From Candidatus Heimdallarchaeota archaeon (GTDB lineage Archaea > Asgardarchaeota > Heimdallarchaeia > Heimdallarchaeales > Heimdallarchaeaceae): a DNA stretch of 44,938 nucleotides. Shown one piece after another: positions 16,823-25,617 of this stretch. The stretch spans positions 1 to 44,938 of the forward strand of contig JAUWEG010000008.1 of assembly GCA_030608385.1 (NCBI GenBank). The letters are read 5' to 3'. Each line of letters opens with the position of its first letter. The first letter of the stretch is position 1. The translations under genes and the position numbers were made by a program. The notes beneath the pieces were generated by a model that saw only the letters and a list, made by a program, of their open reading frames with translations, had not been told where the DNA came from and searched no databases.

Positions 16823-18325
16823 TTAAAGATAATTTCTTTGCTGCTCACGTTTACTTTGCTCTCTCCATCTGTTAGTTCCGTTAACTGTTTCATTTAATTT
16901 GATTGGTGACAATTGTTGTTTTGATTTGTTGATGCTTTGAGTTTTTAATATTGCTGCAAGCTTTAGTTTCTCATAATGAGACAAGATCTCTGTAATTTTA
17001 TTTTTCTCTAGAAAATCAGTTGTTATAATTCTCTCCTGAAATTCAGGTGATGCGAGGATAGAATTATGAAGAGAGATATTTGTTGTAACTCCAGAAATTG
17101 AGAGTTCGTTCAAAGCTATTCTTGATTTAGTTATTGCATCATTTCGATTGTTGCCTTTTACAATTAGCTTACCCATTAAAGAATCATAACTATTTGGAAA
17201 AACATACTCTGGATAAATAAAAGTATCAAAACGAACTTCATTTCCCCCGGGGATGTTTAACCCAGTAATTCTTCCTGATTGGGGATAAAAAGATTTCAGA
17301 GGATCCTCTGCATTGATCCTAAATTCTATAGCATGTCCAGTAAACTTTATATCTTTCTGATTTATAGATAGTTCCTCGTTACTTGCTATCTTAAGCTGTT
17401 CTACAACTAAGTCAATTCCTGTGATCATCTCAGTAACAGGATGTTCAACTTGAATTCTTGGATTGATCTCATTGAAGAAAATATTTCCATCTTTCCATAG
17501 AAATTCTGCTGTTCCAGCATTTCTATATTCAATCTTTTCAGAAAGATTGCAAATCTTGTCACCCAAGCTATTCCTTCTGCGAACAGAAAGAAAGGATGGA
17601 GCTTCTTCAATGATTTTTTGATAAGAACGTTGAATGGAACATTCTCTATCTCCAATATGAATTGAGTTCTGATGATTATCAGCTAGAAATTGTATTTCAA
17701 CATGTCTAGGCGAGGAAATATATTTCTCAATAAACACTTTGTTATTTCCAAAGAATTTTTCAGCAATTGTTTGACAACCTAACAAACTTATTTCAAGAGC
17801 TTCTGGATTTTCAACAATCTCCATCCCTCTTCCTCCTCCTCCAAAAGCAGCTTTTATGATAATAGGATATCCAATATTTTCAGCAATTTTTTCTGCTTCA
17901 GATAGTGTCGATACATAACCATCAGAACCAGGAATTGTTGGAATACCAATTTCCTTTGCCATTCTCTTTGATTCAACTTTGTCGCCTAAATTCCTTAGAA
18001 CTGTAGGAGAGGGTCCCACAAATACAATTCCTTCCTTCTCAACTCTCTCAGCGAAATCTGGATTTTCACTAAGAAAACCGTAACCTGGATGGATTGCATC
18101 TGCACCAGAAGCTAATGCAATTTCAATTATTTTTTCTACATTCAGATAAGTTTTTTGTACTGTACCTTTGCCTAGACTATATGCTTCATTAGCCATTTTT
18201 ACATGGAGCGAAGTAGAATCTTCTTTAGAAAAAATAACTATGCTTTTGAGGTTAAGTAAACGACATGCTCGTATTATTCGAACAGCTATTTCTCCACGAT
18301 TGGCTATAAGCACTGTACCAAGCAT
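16823..18325 (-). CDS. accC: Biotin carboxylase subunit of acyl-CoA carboxylase
   Basis: 500 residues from the ATG at 18325. It carboxylates carrier-bound biotin with bicarbonate and ATP. Seen: VLIANRGEIAVRIIRA (N-domain), AIHPGYGFLSEN, the ATP-grasp glycine loop KAAFGGGGRGM, HVEIQFLAD, ECSIQRSYQKIIEEAPS and FNEINPRIQVEHPVTE. The track start at 18346 sits on top of a TATA box (TTTATATA, 18348-18355). Met8 at 18325 lies exactly 26.5 nt from that box and opens the conserved N-terminus directly, so it is preferred. Operon with the downstream carrier gene. The C-terminal 40 residues are Lys/Gln/Asn-rich and not part of the usual fold. Confidence 0.93.
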   Translation of the reverse strand: MLGTVLIANRGEIAVRIIRACRLLNLKSIVIFSKEDSTSLHVKMANEAYSLGKGTVQKTYLNVEKIIEIALASGADAIHPGYGFLSENPDFAERVEKEGIVFVGPSPTVLRNLGDKVESKRMAKEIGIPTIPGSDGYVSTLSEAEKIAENIGYPIIIKAAFGGGGRGMEIVENPEALEISLLGCQTIAEKFFGNNKVFIEKYISSPRHVEIQFLADNHQNSIHIGDRECSIQRSYQKIIEEAPSFLSVRRRNSLGDKICNLSEKIEYRNAGTAEFLWKDGNIFFNEINPRIQVEHPVTEMITGIDLVVEQLKIASNEELSINQKDIKFTGHAIEFRINAEDPLKSFYPQSGRITGLNIPGGNEVRFDTFIYPEYVFPNSYDSLMGKLIVKGNNRNDAITKSRIALNELSISGVTTNISLHNSILASPEFQERIITTDFLEKNKITEILSHYEKLKLAAILKTQSINKSKQQLSPIKLNETVNGTNRWREQSKREQQRNYL

Positions 18326-18347
18326 AAAACTATTGACTCTTGACATT

Positions 18348-18355
18348 TATATAAA
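18348..18355 (-). promoter_or_regulatory. TATA box for the biotin carboxylase-carrier operon
   Basis: TTTATATA on the minus strand, overlapping the track's upstream ATG and centred 26.5 nt from Met8 at 18325. It decides the start codon. Confidence 0.7.
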
Positions 18356-18404
18356 ATCTTTGTTTATCCAAAGATTTATTTCTGAAATAATGCGTAGAAG
18401 ACTT

Positions 18405-19634
18405 CTAATTAATGAATTTAATACTTCTATCAGAAGATATTGTTTTAGCTTTTAACATGTTTTTCCATCGTTCTGTTAAATTAATAAAAGCATTTTCAGT
18501 ACTGTTATCTAGTTCAAAACTTTCCCCTAATTGTAAGTTGAAGAATTCTAGATTCAAAGTTTTTTTATCATATTTAACCTCTGTTCTACCAATGAGTTTG
18601 CCTTGGAAAAGTAATGGGTAAACATAGTACCCCCACTTTCTATCTTTAGGAATTTTATAAACTTCCCAAACATAATTAAAATCAAATACCTTCAGAGTTA
18701 AATCTCTGTCCCAAATTAAAGGATCAAGTGGAGCTATAGCTCTCATATTATCATCTAAGTCTTCTTTAAGAAAATCTTTCCAATTATAAGGAACAGCTAT
18801 TCCCCATTGTTCTCCTTCTGTTTTTAAGATGTGAGGACCATTATCAGAATAATTTGTTCTGAACCATTCTGGTGAGATTCTTTTCTTTTTTCCAACAAAT
18901 AAAGATCCAACTTTTGACATTGAAACCTTGCCTAGAGTAATCAAAGGATAAGATTTCTGTTTGATAAGAAATTTTTCATAGCTAATTTCTTCATGTGTTA
19001 AATCTGTTTTTTCTAGTAACTCTGATTCGAAATATTCTTCTGTTAAATAGTAAATTTTTCTCCAGTTTTCATCTCTACCAGAAACAATAACTCTACCTAG
19101 AATCCACAATATCTCAAGAGACATTCCTGCCAAATTACTAGTTTTCCAGAAGGAGAAATCTGGTTTGATTTTAGCCATTTCTCCTATATCTGAAGCTTTT
19201 GAAGGTCCGTTTTCTTGAAGGAATTTCACTGCTTCTTCAAGTATCCCTGAATGTATTTTCTCTACTTTCTCTAAACGAGATTGATAATATTTGTGTAAAA
19301 ACTCTTCTTTCATTTGAGATAAGAATAAAGGGAAATGCTCTTTTGAAATAGCCATTAAATTAGGGAAATAAGACTCAAAAACTAACTTCTTGGGGTAAAC
19401 TATTTTCTGAAATGTATCTATTTCATAATTTTTTATTCTGCTCTGAAAGAAAAGGTCATGATTCCTTCCAGCTGGATTCAAAGGATCGAGCTGAACCAAT
19501 GCTTGTTGTTTGAAAACAGATTGTATATCTTCTGTACTCTCTCCTTGCCATTTATGAAGATGTGTTCCAACAACAGCAATATGCTGCAAATCTTCTTTAG
19601 TTACTTCATGAATTTGAAACTCAGACACATTCAC
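18405..19634 (-). CDS. Winged-helix (HTH_42) DNA glycosylase, YcaQ/AlkX-like
   Basis: 409 residues. It matches the HTH_42/YcaQ superfamily: an N-terminal winged-helix block with VQLDPLNPAGRNHDLFFQSRI, where QLD corresponds to the catalytic Q-x-D motif of YcaQ-type glycosylases, then FESYFPNLMAISKEHFPLF (the YcaQ 'W-x-H-x-x-S' region) and a C-terminal block ending APLDPLIWDRD..FDFNYVWEVYKIPKDRKWGYYVYPLLFQGKLIGR, which is characteristic. Known relatives excise bulky alkyl adducts and unhook interstrand cross-links. The start is GTG at 19634; a second GTG at 19628 has GGTG 5 nt upstream and may be the real one. It runs in the same direction as NreA, another repair gene. Confident about the family, less so about the lesion. 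Confidence 0.8.
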   Translation of the reverse strand: MNVSEFQIHEVTKEDLQHIAVVGTHLHKWQGESTEDIQSVFKQQALVQLDPLNPAGRNHDLFFQSRIKNYEIDTFQKIVYPKKLVFESYFPNLMAISKEHFPLFLSQMKEEFLHKYYQSRLEKVEKIHSGILEEAVKFLQENGPSKASDIGEMAKIKPDFSFWKTSNLAGMSLEILWILGRVIVSGRDENWRKIYYLTEEYFESELLEKTDLTHEEISYEKFLIKQKSYPLITLGKVSMSKVGSLFVGKKKRISPEWFRTNYSDNGPHILKTEGEQWGIAVPYNWKDFLKEDLDDNMRAIAPLDPLIWDRDLTLKVFDFNYVWEVYKIPKDRKWGYYVYPLLFQGKLIGRTEVKYDKKTLNLEFFNLQLGESFELDNSTENAFINLTERWKNMLKAKTISSDRSIKFIN

Positions 19635-19701
19635 ACCAGCTGACTTAGTTAATGATATCTCAGAGGATATTTTTGATTATTTAAAGAAAATGGAAGCTAG
19701 G

Positions 19702-21027
19702 TTAACTTACTTGAAGAAAATAATCTAACTTTGTTTGGCTTTTCGAGAGATCATAGAGCTTGGAACGATATTTCCAATGCTTGAGAGGATAATCGAACAT
19801 TTTCTCTGCAACTTCAAAAGCTGAATCTATACTATCAAAAACCTTGTATTTTCTTTTCATTGCTTCTCTTACAGCTAATCTAATAACCCAAACCCCTAAT
19901 GGGAATCTGTATTCATCAGAAATTTCTCTTAAAACGATTGCTTGAGACTGTCTCTTGATTTTGAGTAAATATTCAGTTACACCTAATCTTGCGGCATAAT
20001 ACGCACCAGTGATGTTTGAAGCATAATCTGTACGACCATTATACCCTTCCCAATCTTCGACTGCTATGTCTTTATCACTAGGATTCATGAAAGCTCCTCT
20101 GAACCAAGTTTCAATCATTTCATAAGACCAAACATCAGGAATTAGAATGATAACAAATCTATTTCCAAAGAAGCTGTAGGTAAAAACTCTAAATTCCCCT
20201 AACTCAGAAAGAAGTTTTACCTTCTCTACATTTTGTTTTGAAAGAATATCGTCTACAGCTGTTATACTCCATCTGGTTGGGACAAGTTTGCGATTATCTT
20301 TTCGTCCTATCATACCTGCTGAAAAGACTCTGGTAATGGTATTTTCATCTAGCTTCTCTTTTCCCATATAGCTGACAGCATCTGTAGCTAATAGATCTGT
20401 ATCATAAAAGCTCTTTTCAATAGCATTAATCGGAGATTGATTTTCTGTTATGTCCATTGTTTTTATAGGTACAATAGGTCCATGTGGAGCCATTCTCTCA
20501 TCAAGACTAATTCTAGGGATAATCTTTCTTTCAAGTTGAACTTCTACATCAATAGCTTTTTTTCCTAAAAGCAATTCTTGACTTTTTTGAACAATATCTG
20601 AATCAAGAGGTCGCTTGACATTAATTTTAGCATGAGTTCTCATCAGAGAAATACGCATTTTTACTATATCTTCTTGAGACTTCTCCAACCAATTTCGAGA
20701 GTTGTCAATGACATCAGAAGCAACTCTATTTACAGTCAACATTGGACCTGCATTTATTCTAGGATACCCTGTCCATCCAACAAAGAAGGAGGGAGGCGAA
20801 AAGGTTTCATCAAGATTCTGGATCTTGGGCTGCTCAATACTGTATTGTTTTGACCAGTTCTGTAATAAAGGGCATGATTTCCTCCCACATAAACCTCTGG
20901 AGGTTTTGCAAATTACACATAATTCGAAATTCATATCAGAATTATCATCCATACTGGTCAGAATAACTGGATTTTTTTTACTATTAAAAGCTGATGTAGA
21001 TAAAATACCATTGAAAAAAGGCAACAC
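19702..21027 (-). CDS. nreA: NreA-type archaeal DNA repair protein
   Basis: 441 residues. NreA is an archaeal PCNA-associated protein of DNA damage tolerance. Evidence: an N-terminal zinc-finger-like CVICKTSRGLCGRKSCPLL, the family core SPPSFFVGWTGYPRINAGPML, then a conserved alpha/beta body, and a C-terminal PIP box QTKLDYF in the last 10 residues for PCNA binding. The track start is a GTG at 21027, with a TATA-like stretch 27.5 nt upstream. Met26 (20952) would give the usual short N-terminus before the zinc motif but lacks a promoter at the standard spacing. The true start is therefore undecided between the two. Divergent from the Gtr-like GTPase; the glycosylase lies just downstream on the same strand. 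Confidence 0.9.
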   Translation of the reverse strand: MLPFFNGILSTSAFNSKKNPVILTSMDDNSDMNFELCVICKTSRGLCGRKSCPLLQNWSKQYSIEQPKIQNLDETFSPPSFFVGWTGYPRINAGPMLTVNRVASDVIDNSRNWLEKSQEDIVKMRISLMRTHAKINVKRPLDSDIVQKSQELLLGKKAIDVEVQLERKIIPRISLDERMAPHGPIVPIKTMDITENQSPINAIEKSFYDTDLLATDAVSYMGKEKLDENTITRVFSAGMIGRKDNRKLVPTRWSITAVDDILSKQNVEKVKLLSELGEFRVFTYSFFGNRFVIILIPDVWSYEMIETWFRGAFMNPSDKDIAVEDWEGYNGRTDYASNITGAYYAARLGVTEYLLKIKRQSQAIVLREISDEYRFPLGVWVIRLAVREAMKRKYKVFDSIDSAFEVAEKMFDYPLKHWKYRSKLYDLSKSQTKLDYFLQVS

Positions 21028-21034
21028 TTTTATT
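21027..21034 (+). promoter_or_regulatory. TATA-like core for the Gtr-like GTPase
   Basis: CTTTTATT centred 27.5 nt upstream of the ATG at 21058. A minus-strand TATA-like TAATATAA (21051-21058) for nreA lies in the same 30-nt gap, so the two promoters interleave. Confidence 0.45.
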
Positions 21035-21057
21035 CTTCTTTACTTCAAAATTATATT

Positions 21058-21645
21058 ATGAGCTATCTTGAGAATGAAATACCTGATGAAGATGTTCTAA
21101 TCAAGGATTTAGATAAAGGTGAATTTGGTTCTAAATTGCTCTTCATAGGTTTAGCTCAAACTGGTAAAACTTCTATAATTCAGGTTGTTTTCGAAAATAA
21201 AGCTCCAGAAACAACTAAAGAAATACCCGCAACAGTTGGAGTAAGAAGAAAATTGGTAGATTTTTCAGACATTTCTCTAAATGTCTATGATGTAGGGGGA
21301 CAAATAACCTATTTAGAAGAAGCTTTTGTTGATTTACGCGAGAGTATATTCACGAGAATTAAAGTTCTGTTTTTTGTAGTTGATTCTTCTAAATATGGAG
21401 AGCTTGAAACAGCAAAGATGTATTTTAGAAGAGCTATTAGGAATCTTAATGAATATACCCCTGAAGGAAAGATGGTTGTTTTAGCTCACAAAATGGATTT
21501 AATTCCAACAGAAGAAAGAGAAAAAACAATTAGCTTCATAACTGAAATTTTAGAATTGGAAGATTATTCAGAAGTAGAAATATTTGAAACTTCAATTTAT
21601 GAGGAAACTTTAATGGATGCCGTGGAGAAAGCTCTTGGGATATAA
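21058..21645 (+). CDS. Small GTPase, Rag/Gtr-like
   Basis: 195 residues. G1 GLAQTGKTS (31-39), G3 DVGGQ (78-82) and G4 HKMD (144-147). HKMD is the signature of eukaryotic Rag/Gtr GTPases, where ordinary Ras-type proteins have NKxD. The stretch around YLEEAFVDLRESIFTRIKVLFFVVD also follows RagA/Gtr1. In eukaryotes Rag GTPases relay nutrient status at lysosomal membranes; the archaeal role is unknown. There is no C-terminal roadblock-type domain, so it is a bare G domain that would need partners in trans. No lipidation motif, so cytosolic or recruited. Divergent from nreA. Confidence 0.88.
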   Translation: MSYLENEIPDEDVLIKDLDKGEFGSKLLFIGLAQTGKTSIIQVVFENKAPETTKEIPATVGVRRKLVDFSDISLNVYDVGGQITYLEEAFVDLRESIFTRIKVLFFVVDSSKYGELETAKMYFRRAIRNLNEYTPEGKMVVLAHKMDLIPTEEREKTISFITEILELEDYSEVEIFETSIYEETLMDAVEKALGI

Positions 21646-21693
21646 TTATTGTCTATACGAATACTAAAATAGTAATTTACAGTTTCTTGAGAT

Positions 21694-22101
21694 ATGCCAA
21701 AAAAACCTACTTACCCTATGTTATTCTTAAGAACAACTGATATGGAAAAAACTAGAAATTTCTATGAAAATATATTCAAATTTCCAATTGCTTTAGAGCA
21801 AAGTGGATGTGTTGTATTTAAAATAGGCAAATATGGTTATTGGGGTTTCTGTAAAACAGAAAAAGAGATAGAAAAACCTGAACAAGTTTGCTTGACAGTA
21901 GTCGTTGAAACAAAAGAAGAAGTTGATGAGTGGAATAGATATCTGATAGAAGAAAACGTTACACCAACGAGAGAACCTCAAGAAACAGCTCAATATAAGA
22001 TTTACAATGCATTCTATACTGATCCAACAGGATATACCTTAGAAATACAAGCTTTCGATAAGGATGGAAGACCAGCTGGGCATGAAGATTTTGGAAAATA
22101 A
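21694..22101 (+). CDS. VOC (glyoxalase/bleomycin-resistance) family protein 1
   Basis: 135 residues, one vicinal-oxygen-chelate unit: the opening MLFLRTTDMEKTRNFYENIFKF and the closing YTDPTGYTLEIQAF are typical paired beta-alpha-beta-beta-beta modules, with a metal-ligand-type Glu in LEIQ. It may be a metal-dependent lyase, epimerase or dioxygenase or a binding protein; the substrate cannot be read. It precedes a second VOC gene by 20 nt, on the same strand, and both lie just upstream of the AOR gene. They are divergent in sequence and therefore not a recent duplicate. Confidence 0.8.
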   Translation: MPKKPTYPMLFLRTTDMEKTRNFYENIFKFPIALEQSGCVVFKIGKYGYWGFCKTEKEIEKPEQVCLTVVVETKEEVDEWNRYLIEENVTPTREPQETAQYKIYNAFYTDPTGYTLEIQAFDKDGRPAGHEDFGK

Positions 22102-22121
22102 TACAATTGTGAGTAATTAAA

Positions 22122-22517
22122 ATGAAAAGAGTTACAGGAATAGGTGGAGTTTTTTTCAAATCAAAAAACCCAGAGAAGCTCAAAGAATGGTATGTTAAAC
22201 ATCTAGGCGTTCCAGTTGTTGTAGAAGAATCAAAGGAATCTTATATCATCTTTAATTGGGAAGAACAAGCAAATAACAAGAAAAAAGGCTACACTCTCTG
22301 GGGGCCTTTCAAAGAAGATTCAGGTTATTTCAAACCCAGTGAAAAGAACTACATGTTCAACTTTACTGTAGAAAATCTTGACGAATTACTCCAAACTTTG
22401 AAAGAAGAGGGGGTCTATGTTTTCGAAGAGAGAGAAGAACATCAAGAAGGAAAATTTGGTTGGATTATGGATCCAGAGGGTAACAAAATAGAACTGTGGG
22501 AACCACCAGAAAAATAA
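22122..22517 (+). CDS. VOC family protein 2
   Basis: 131 residues. Opening GIGGVFFKSKNPEKLKEWYVKHLGVPV and closing FGWIMDPEGNKIELWEPPE are classic for the VOC family; Glu in IELW is the expected metal ligand. The small aromatic-rich middle (TLWGPFKEDSGYFKPSEKNYMFNF) resembles the PhnB/glyoxalase-like subgroup. It is 20 nt downstream of VOC protein 1, so the two are probably co-transcribed and might pair as heterodimers. No function assigned beyond the family. Confidence 0.82.
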   Translation: MKRVTGIGGVFFKSKNPEKLKEWYVKHLGVPVVVEESKESYIIFNWEEQANNKKKGYTLWGPFKEDSGYFKPSEKNYMFNFTVENLDELLQTLKEEGVYVFEEREEHQEGKFGWIMDPEGNKIELWEPPEK

Positions 22518-22605
22518 TCTGCTTTTATATCTTTCTTCAAAAAATTCCATGACTTTTGGAATAAATTTTTAATACTTCATTTTCCACATAACTAAAGGTG
22601 TTATT

Positions 22606-24792
22606 ATGGTTATCAAGGAATTTACATACAAAGTCCCTGAAATGTCCAAAGGATATGCAAATCAAACTCTTTACATTAATCTAGATAATTATGAGATTAG
22701 GATTGAAGAAGTAACAGATGAAATGAAAAAGAAGTTCACTGGTGGAAAAGGGTTTGATCTATTTCTAATGTGGAAATATCTTCCTAAATATGAAAGAACA
22801 GAATGGGATGATTCAGCAAATGTTTTGTGTATTGCAGGGGGACCTTTAGGTGGCACTACTAACTTTCCTGGATCTGGAAAGAGTATAGTAACTGCTATAT
22901 CTCCTCTTACAGAGTTAATAATTGACTCTAATGTCGGAGGCTATTTCGGACCTTTTGCAAAACATTCAGGTTTTGATGCTATTGCTATCCAAGGAAAAGC
23001 TGACAAAGAGGTTTACATTTACATTGACGGTGAAGAAGGAAAGATAATAATTGAAGAAGCAGAAGATCTTCCTTCAGAAACCTACAAGATTGGAACGATT
23101 CTTACAGAAAAATATTGTGGAGAAGAGAAATTCAAGAGAGATGTTTCAGTTGTTTCAGCAGGACCAGGAGCTAAAAATACTCGCTGGGGCTGTTTGAATT
23201 TTAGCTATTATGATCCAAGACGAGGATATGTAAGATACAAACAAGCAGGACGAGGTGGAACTGGAACTGTCTTTAGAGACAAAAAACTGAAAGCTCTTGT
23301 TGTAAAGAAAATAGGTGTTGTAACTAGGACTAATAATCCAGCTGACCCAGAAGCACTGAAAGAAGTAGGTAAAAAGCACACTAAAGAAATGATAGACCTC
23401 GATCCTAAACAAAATGAAATGAGAATGGTAGGTACTACTCATCTTATACCAATAATGAACGATTATGATCTATTACCAACTAAAAATTTCAAGTATGGGC
23501 GTGATCCTCAAGCAATAAAAATTGGTGCGGAAGTATATAGACATCTTTTCTTGAAAGGTCCTGATCCATGTTGGAAGGGATGTGCAGTTGCTTGTACTCA
23601 CGGTGTTAATGAATTTGAACCCAAAACTGGTCCTTATGCAGGTAAGAAGGTTTCGGTAGATGGACCAGAGTATGAGACTATCGCTGGTGTTGGCTCAAAC
23701 TGGTATGTTTGGGATCCAGAAGATATCATTGAAACAAACTTCTATTGTGATAATTATGGATTAGACACAATTTCTATAGGAACAGGGATTGCTTTTGTCA
23801 TGGAATGTTATGAATATGGCATTCTAGATAAGGAGAAAACTGGAGGACTTGAACTCAACTGGGGAAATCAAGAAGCAGCTATGGAACTAATTCATCAAAT
23901 GGCCAATGGAGAAGGTTTTGGGATGATTGTGGGTCAAGGTGTTCGAAGAATGAAGAAATACTTTGCAGAGAAATTTGGTGGAGATTCAAAATTACTAAAC
24001 GATATTGGAATGGAATCTAAAGGTTTGGAATTTAGTGAATATATGACTAAAGAATCTTTAGCTCAGCAAGGTGGATATGGGTTTGCACTCAAAGGAGCAC
24101 AACATGATGAGGCTTGGTTAATCTTCGAAGATATGGTTAGAGGGAATCTTCCAACTTTTGAGAAAAAGGCTGAAGCACTTCATTGGTTCCCAATGTGGAG
24201 GACATCTTTTGGACTTCTGGGATTATGTAAACTGCCTTGGAATGACATTGTTCCTGAAGATAATAGGGACTTTGCAGCCGGAAAAATACGCAAGGAAGGA
24301 GCATTTGTTCCTGATGATTTAGCTGATCCTGCGAAAATTCCTGAACACGTTCAAAATTATGTTGCTTACTATATAGCTGTAACTGGTAATGAGATTGATT
24401 CAGTAGAATATATCCGAATGAGTGAACGAGTTTACAATTTCCAAAGAACACTTAACTTGATGCTCCTTCCCCCTGATGTAAACTTCAGAGATCTAGACTC
24501 TATCCCTTATAGAGCAATGGGTCCAGTAACAAAGGAAGAATTTCTATCACGTGAAGAAGAGTATTATTCCAAACAATTGAAAGAGGAGATTGGTGTTAAT
24601 CCTGATGAAATGAGTATTTCAGAAAAGATGAATGCTATTCGTAAATTTAGGGAAAGCAATTATGAGAAACTCAAGAACAATGTTTACGCAAGAAGAGGAT
24701 GGGATAAAAACGGTGTGCCCACTAAGAAGAAAATCAAAGAACTAGGTATGGATTTTCCTGAGATTATTGAACTAATTGAGCAGAATCAATAA
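22606..24792 (+). CDS. aor: Aldehyde:ferredoxin oxidoreductase (tungsten bis-pterin family)
   Basis: 728 residues, larger than classic AOR (about 600). It oxidises aldehydes to carboxylates with ferredoxin using a W- (or Mo-) bispyranopterin and a 4Fe-4S cluster. Seen: N-terminal TGGKGFDLFLMW, GPLGGTTNFPGSGKS, SNVGGYFGPFAKHSGFDAIAIQGKA, AGPGA and YKQAGRGGTGTVFRDKKLKAL. Cluster cysteines: Cys322-x3-Cys326-x3-Cys330 (PCWKGCAVAC) and Cys541 (LLGLCKLPW). Classic AOR has C-x2-C-x3-C, so the first spacing is one residue longer. The last 100 residues are a charged helical extension. GGTG ribosome site 9 nt before the ATG; poly-T tract after the stop. A MoaD/ThiS-like gene at 42421 could serve cofactor synthesis. 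Confidence 0.92.
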   Translation: MVIKEFTYKVPEMSKGYANQTLYINLDNYEIRIEEVTDEMKKKFTGGKGFDLFLMWKYLPKYERTEWDDSANVLCIAGGPLGGTTNFPGSGKSIVTAISPLTELIIDSNVGGYFGPFAKHSGFDAIAIQGKADKEVYIYIDGEEGKIIIEEAEDLPSETYKIGTILTEKYCGEEKFKRDVSVVSAGPGAKNTRWGCLNFSYYDPRRGYVRYKQAGRGGTGTVFRDKKLKALVVKKIGVVTRTNNPADPEALKEVGKKHTKEMIDLDPKQNEMRMVGTTHLIPIMNDYDLLPTKNFKYGRDPQAIKIGAEVYRHLFLKGPDPCWKGCAVACTHGVNEFEPKTGPYAGKKVSVDGPEYETIAGVGSNWYVWDPEDIIETNFYCDNYGLDTISIGTGIAFVMECYEYGILDKEKTGGLELNWGNQEAAMELIHQMANGEGFGMIVGQGVRRMKKYFAEKFGGDSKLLNDIGMESKGLEFSEYMTKESLAQQGGYGFALKGAQHDEAWLIFEDMVRGNLPTFEKKAEALHWFPMWRTSFGLLGLCKLPWNDIVPEDNRDFAAGKIRKEGAFVPDDLADPAKIPEHVQNYVAYYIAVTGNEIDSVEYIRMSERVYNFQRTLNLMLLPPDVNFRDLDSIPYRAMGPVTKEEFLSREEEYYSKQLKEEIGVNPDEMSISEKMNAIRKFRESNYEKLKNNVYARRGWDKNGVPTKKKIKELGMDFPEIIELIEQNQ

Positions 24793-24798
24793 TCGGAA

Positions 24799-24820
24799 TT
24801 TTCTCTTTTTTTTCAATTTT
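24799..24820 (+). terminator. Poly-T terminator after the AOR gene
   Basis: T-rich run (TTTTCTCTTTTTTTTCAATTTT) starting a few bases after the AOR stop codon, the expected archaeal intrinsic termination signal without a hairpin. Confidence 0.5.
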
Positions 24821-24987
24821 CATTCATTTTTCAACATATTTAACTTAATTAGAATGTTTTTCTTTCGTGGATATTTGTACTAGGAATATGCTAAAAGTTA
24901 AATAGTTCGTTTCAACTTATGCTTAAACTAGAAGTGTTAGTGGGGAAACAAATTTCTAGCATTTTTAGGTAATGGGGTAATACCAAA

Positions 24988-25539
24988 ATGAGTTTCTTAG
25001 CGAATCTATTTTCGAGGACAAAGATGGAAAAAAAAGCCAAAGTACTAATACTAGGTTTAGCTTCTGCTGGAAAGACTACTCTAACTAAATATCTAAGATA
25101 CGGTGAGTTTGTTTCAGATACAATACCTACTATAGGTCAGAATATTGATTCGATAGAACATGAAGGTTGGAAAATTACAACTATAGATGTAGCAGGACAA
25201 CAAGATTTTCGCTTCTTATGGGATGCCCACTACCCAGGAACATCTGCAGTCATCTTTGTCATTGACGCAGCTGATATTGAAACTTTACCTGAAGCACGAG
25301 ATATTTTCAAGCAACATGTTTTCAATAATCCTACACTTCAGAAAGTTCCCGTATTAATTCTTGCAAATAAACAAGACCTTCAAGGTGCTGTTGAAGCTCC
25401 TCTTCTAATACAATTATTGGGATTACATCTTGATATGCATGATCGAACTTTTGCTGTGTTTGACTCAAGTATCTTGTATGGTAGAGGTGTTGTTGAAGCT
25501 TTTGGTTGGATTGTAAATCAACTTGAAGTTAATGAATAA
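24988..25539 (+). CDS. Small GTPase, Arf/Arl-like
   Basis: 183 residues. G1 GLASAGKT (23-30), switch I Thr in PTIG (48), G3 DVAGQ (67-71, with Gln), G4 NKQD (127-130) and a G5-like FDSSILYG. TIG..ID, the WDAHYP block after switch II and the NKQDLQGA signature point to Arf/Arl. In eukaryotic Arf the N-terminal helix is myristoylated at Gly2; here residue 2 is Ser, so the hydrophobic N-terminus (SFLANLF) would have to contact membranes unmodified. It has its own upstream region of 195 nt with a GGGG-type ribosome site, and a poly-T tract after the stop, so it looks monocistronic. Confidence 0.9.
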   Translation: MSFLANLFSRTKMEKKAKVLILGLASAGKTTLTKYLRYGEFVSDTIPTIGQNIDSIEHEGWKITTIDVAGQQDFRFLWDAHYPGTSAVIFVIDAADIETLPEARDIFKQHVFNNPTLQKVPVLILANKQDLQGAVEAPLLIQLLGLHLDMHDRTFAVFDSSILYGRGVVEAFGWIVNQLEVNE

Positions 25540-25541
25540 TT

Positions 25542-25558
25542 CACTTTTTCTCTCTTTT
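25542..25558 (+). terminator. Poly-T terminator after the Arf-like gene
   Basis: CTTTTTCTCTCTTTT-type pyrimidine run immediately after the stop codon at 25539. Confidence 0.4.
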
Positions 25559-25588
25559 GATTAAACTTCATTTTGACAATTATGAAAC

Positions 25589-25596
25589 TTTAAAAA
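25589..25596 (+). promoter_or_regulatory. TATA-like core for the 171-aa membrane protein gene
   Basis: TTTAAAAA centred 25.5 nt upstream of the ATG at 25618; predicts a leaderless message. Confidence 0.5.
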
Positions 25597-25617
25597 CTAT
25601 TCAAAGCTTGAATTAGT

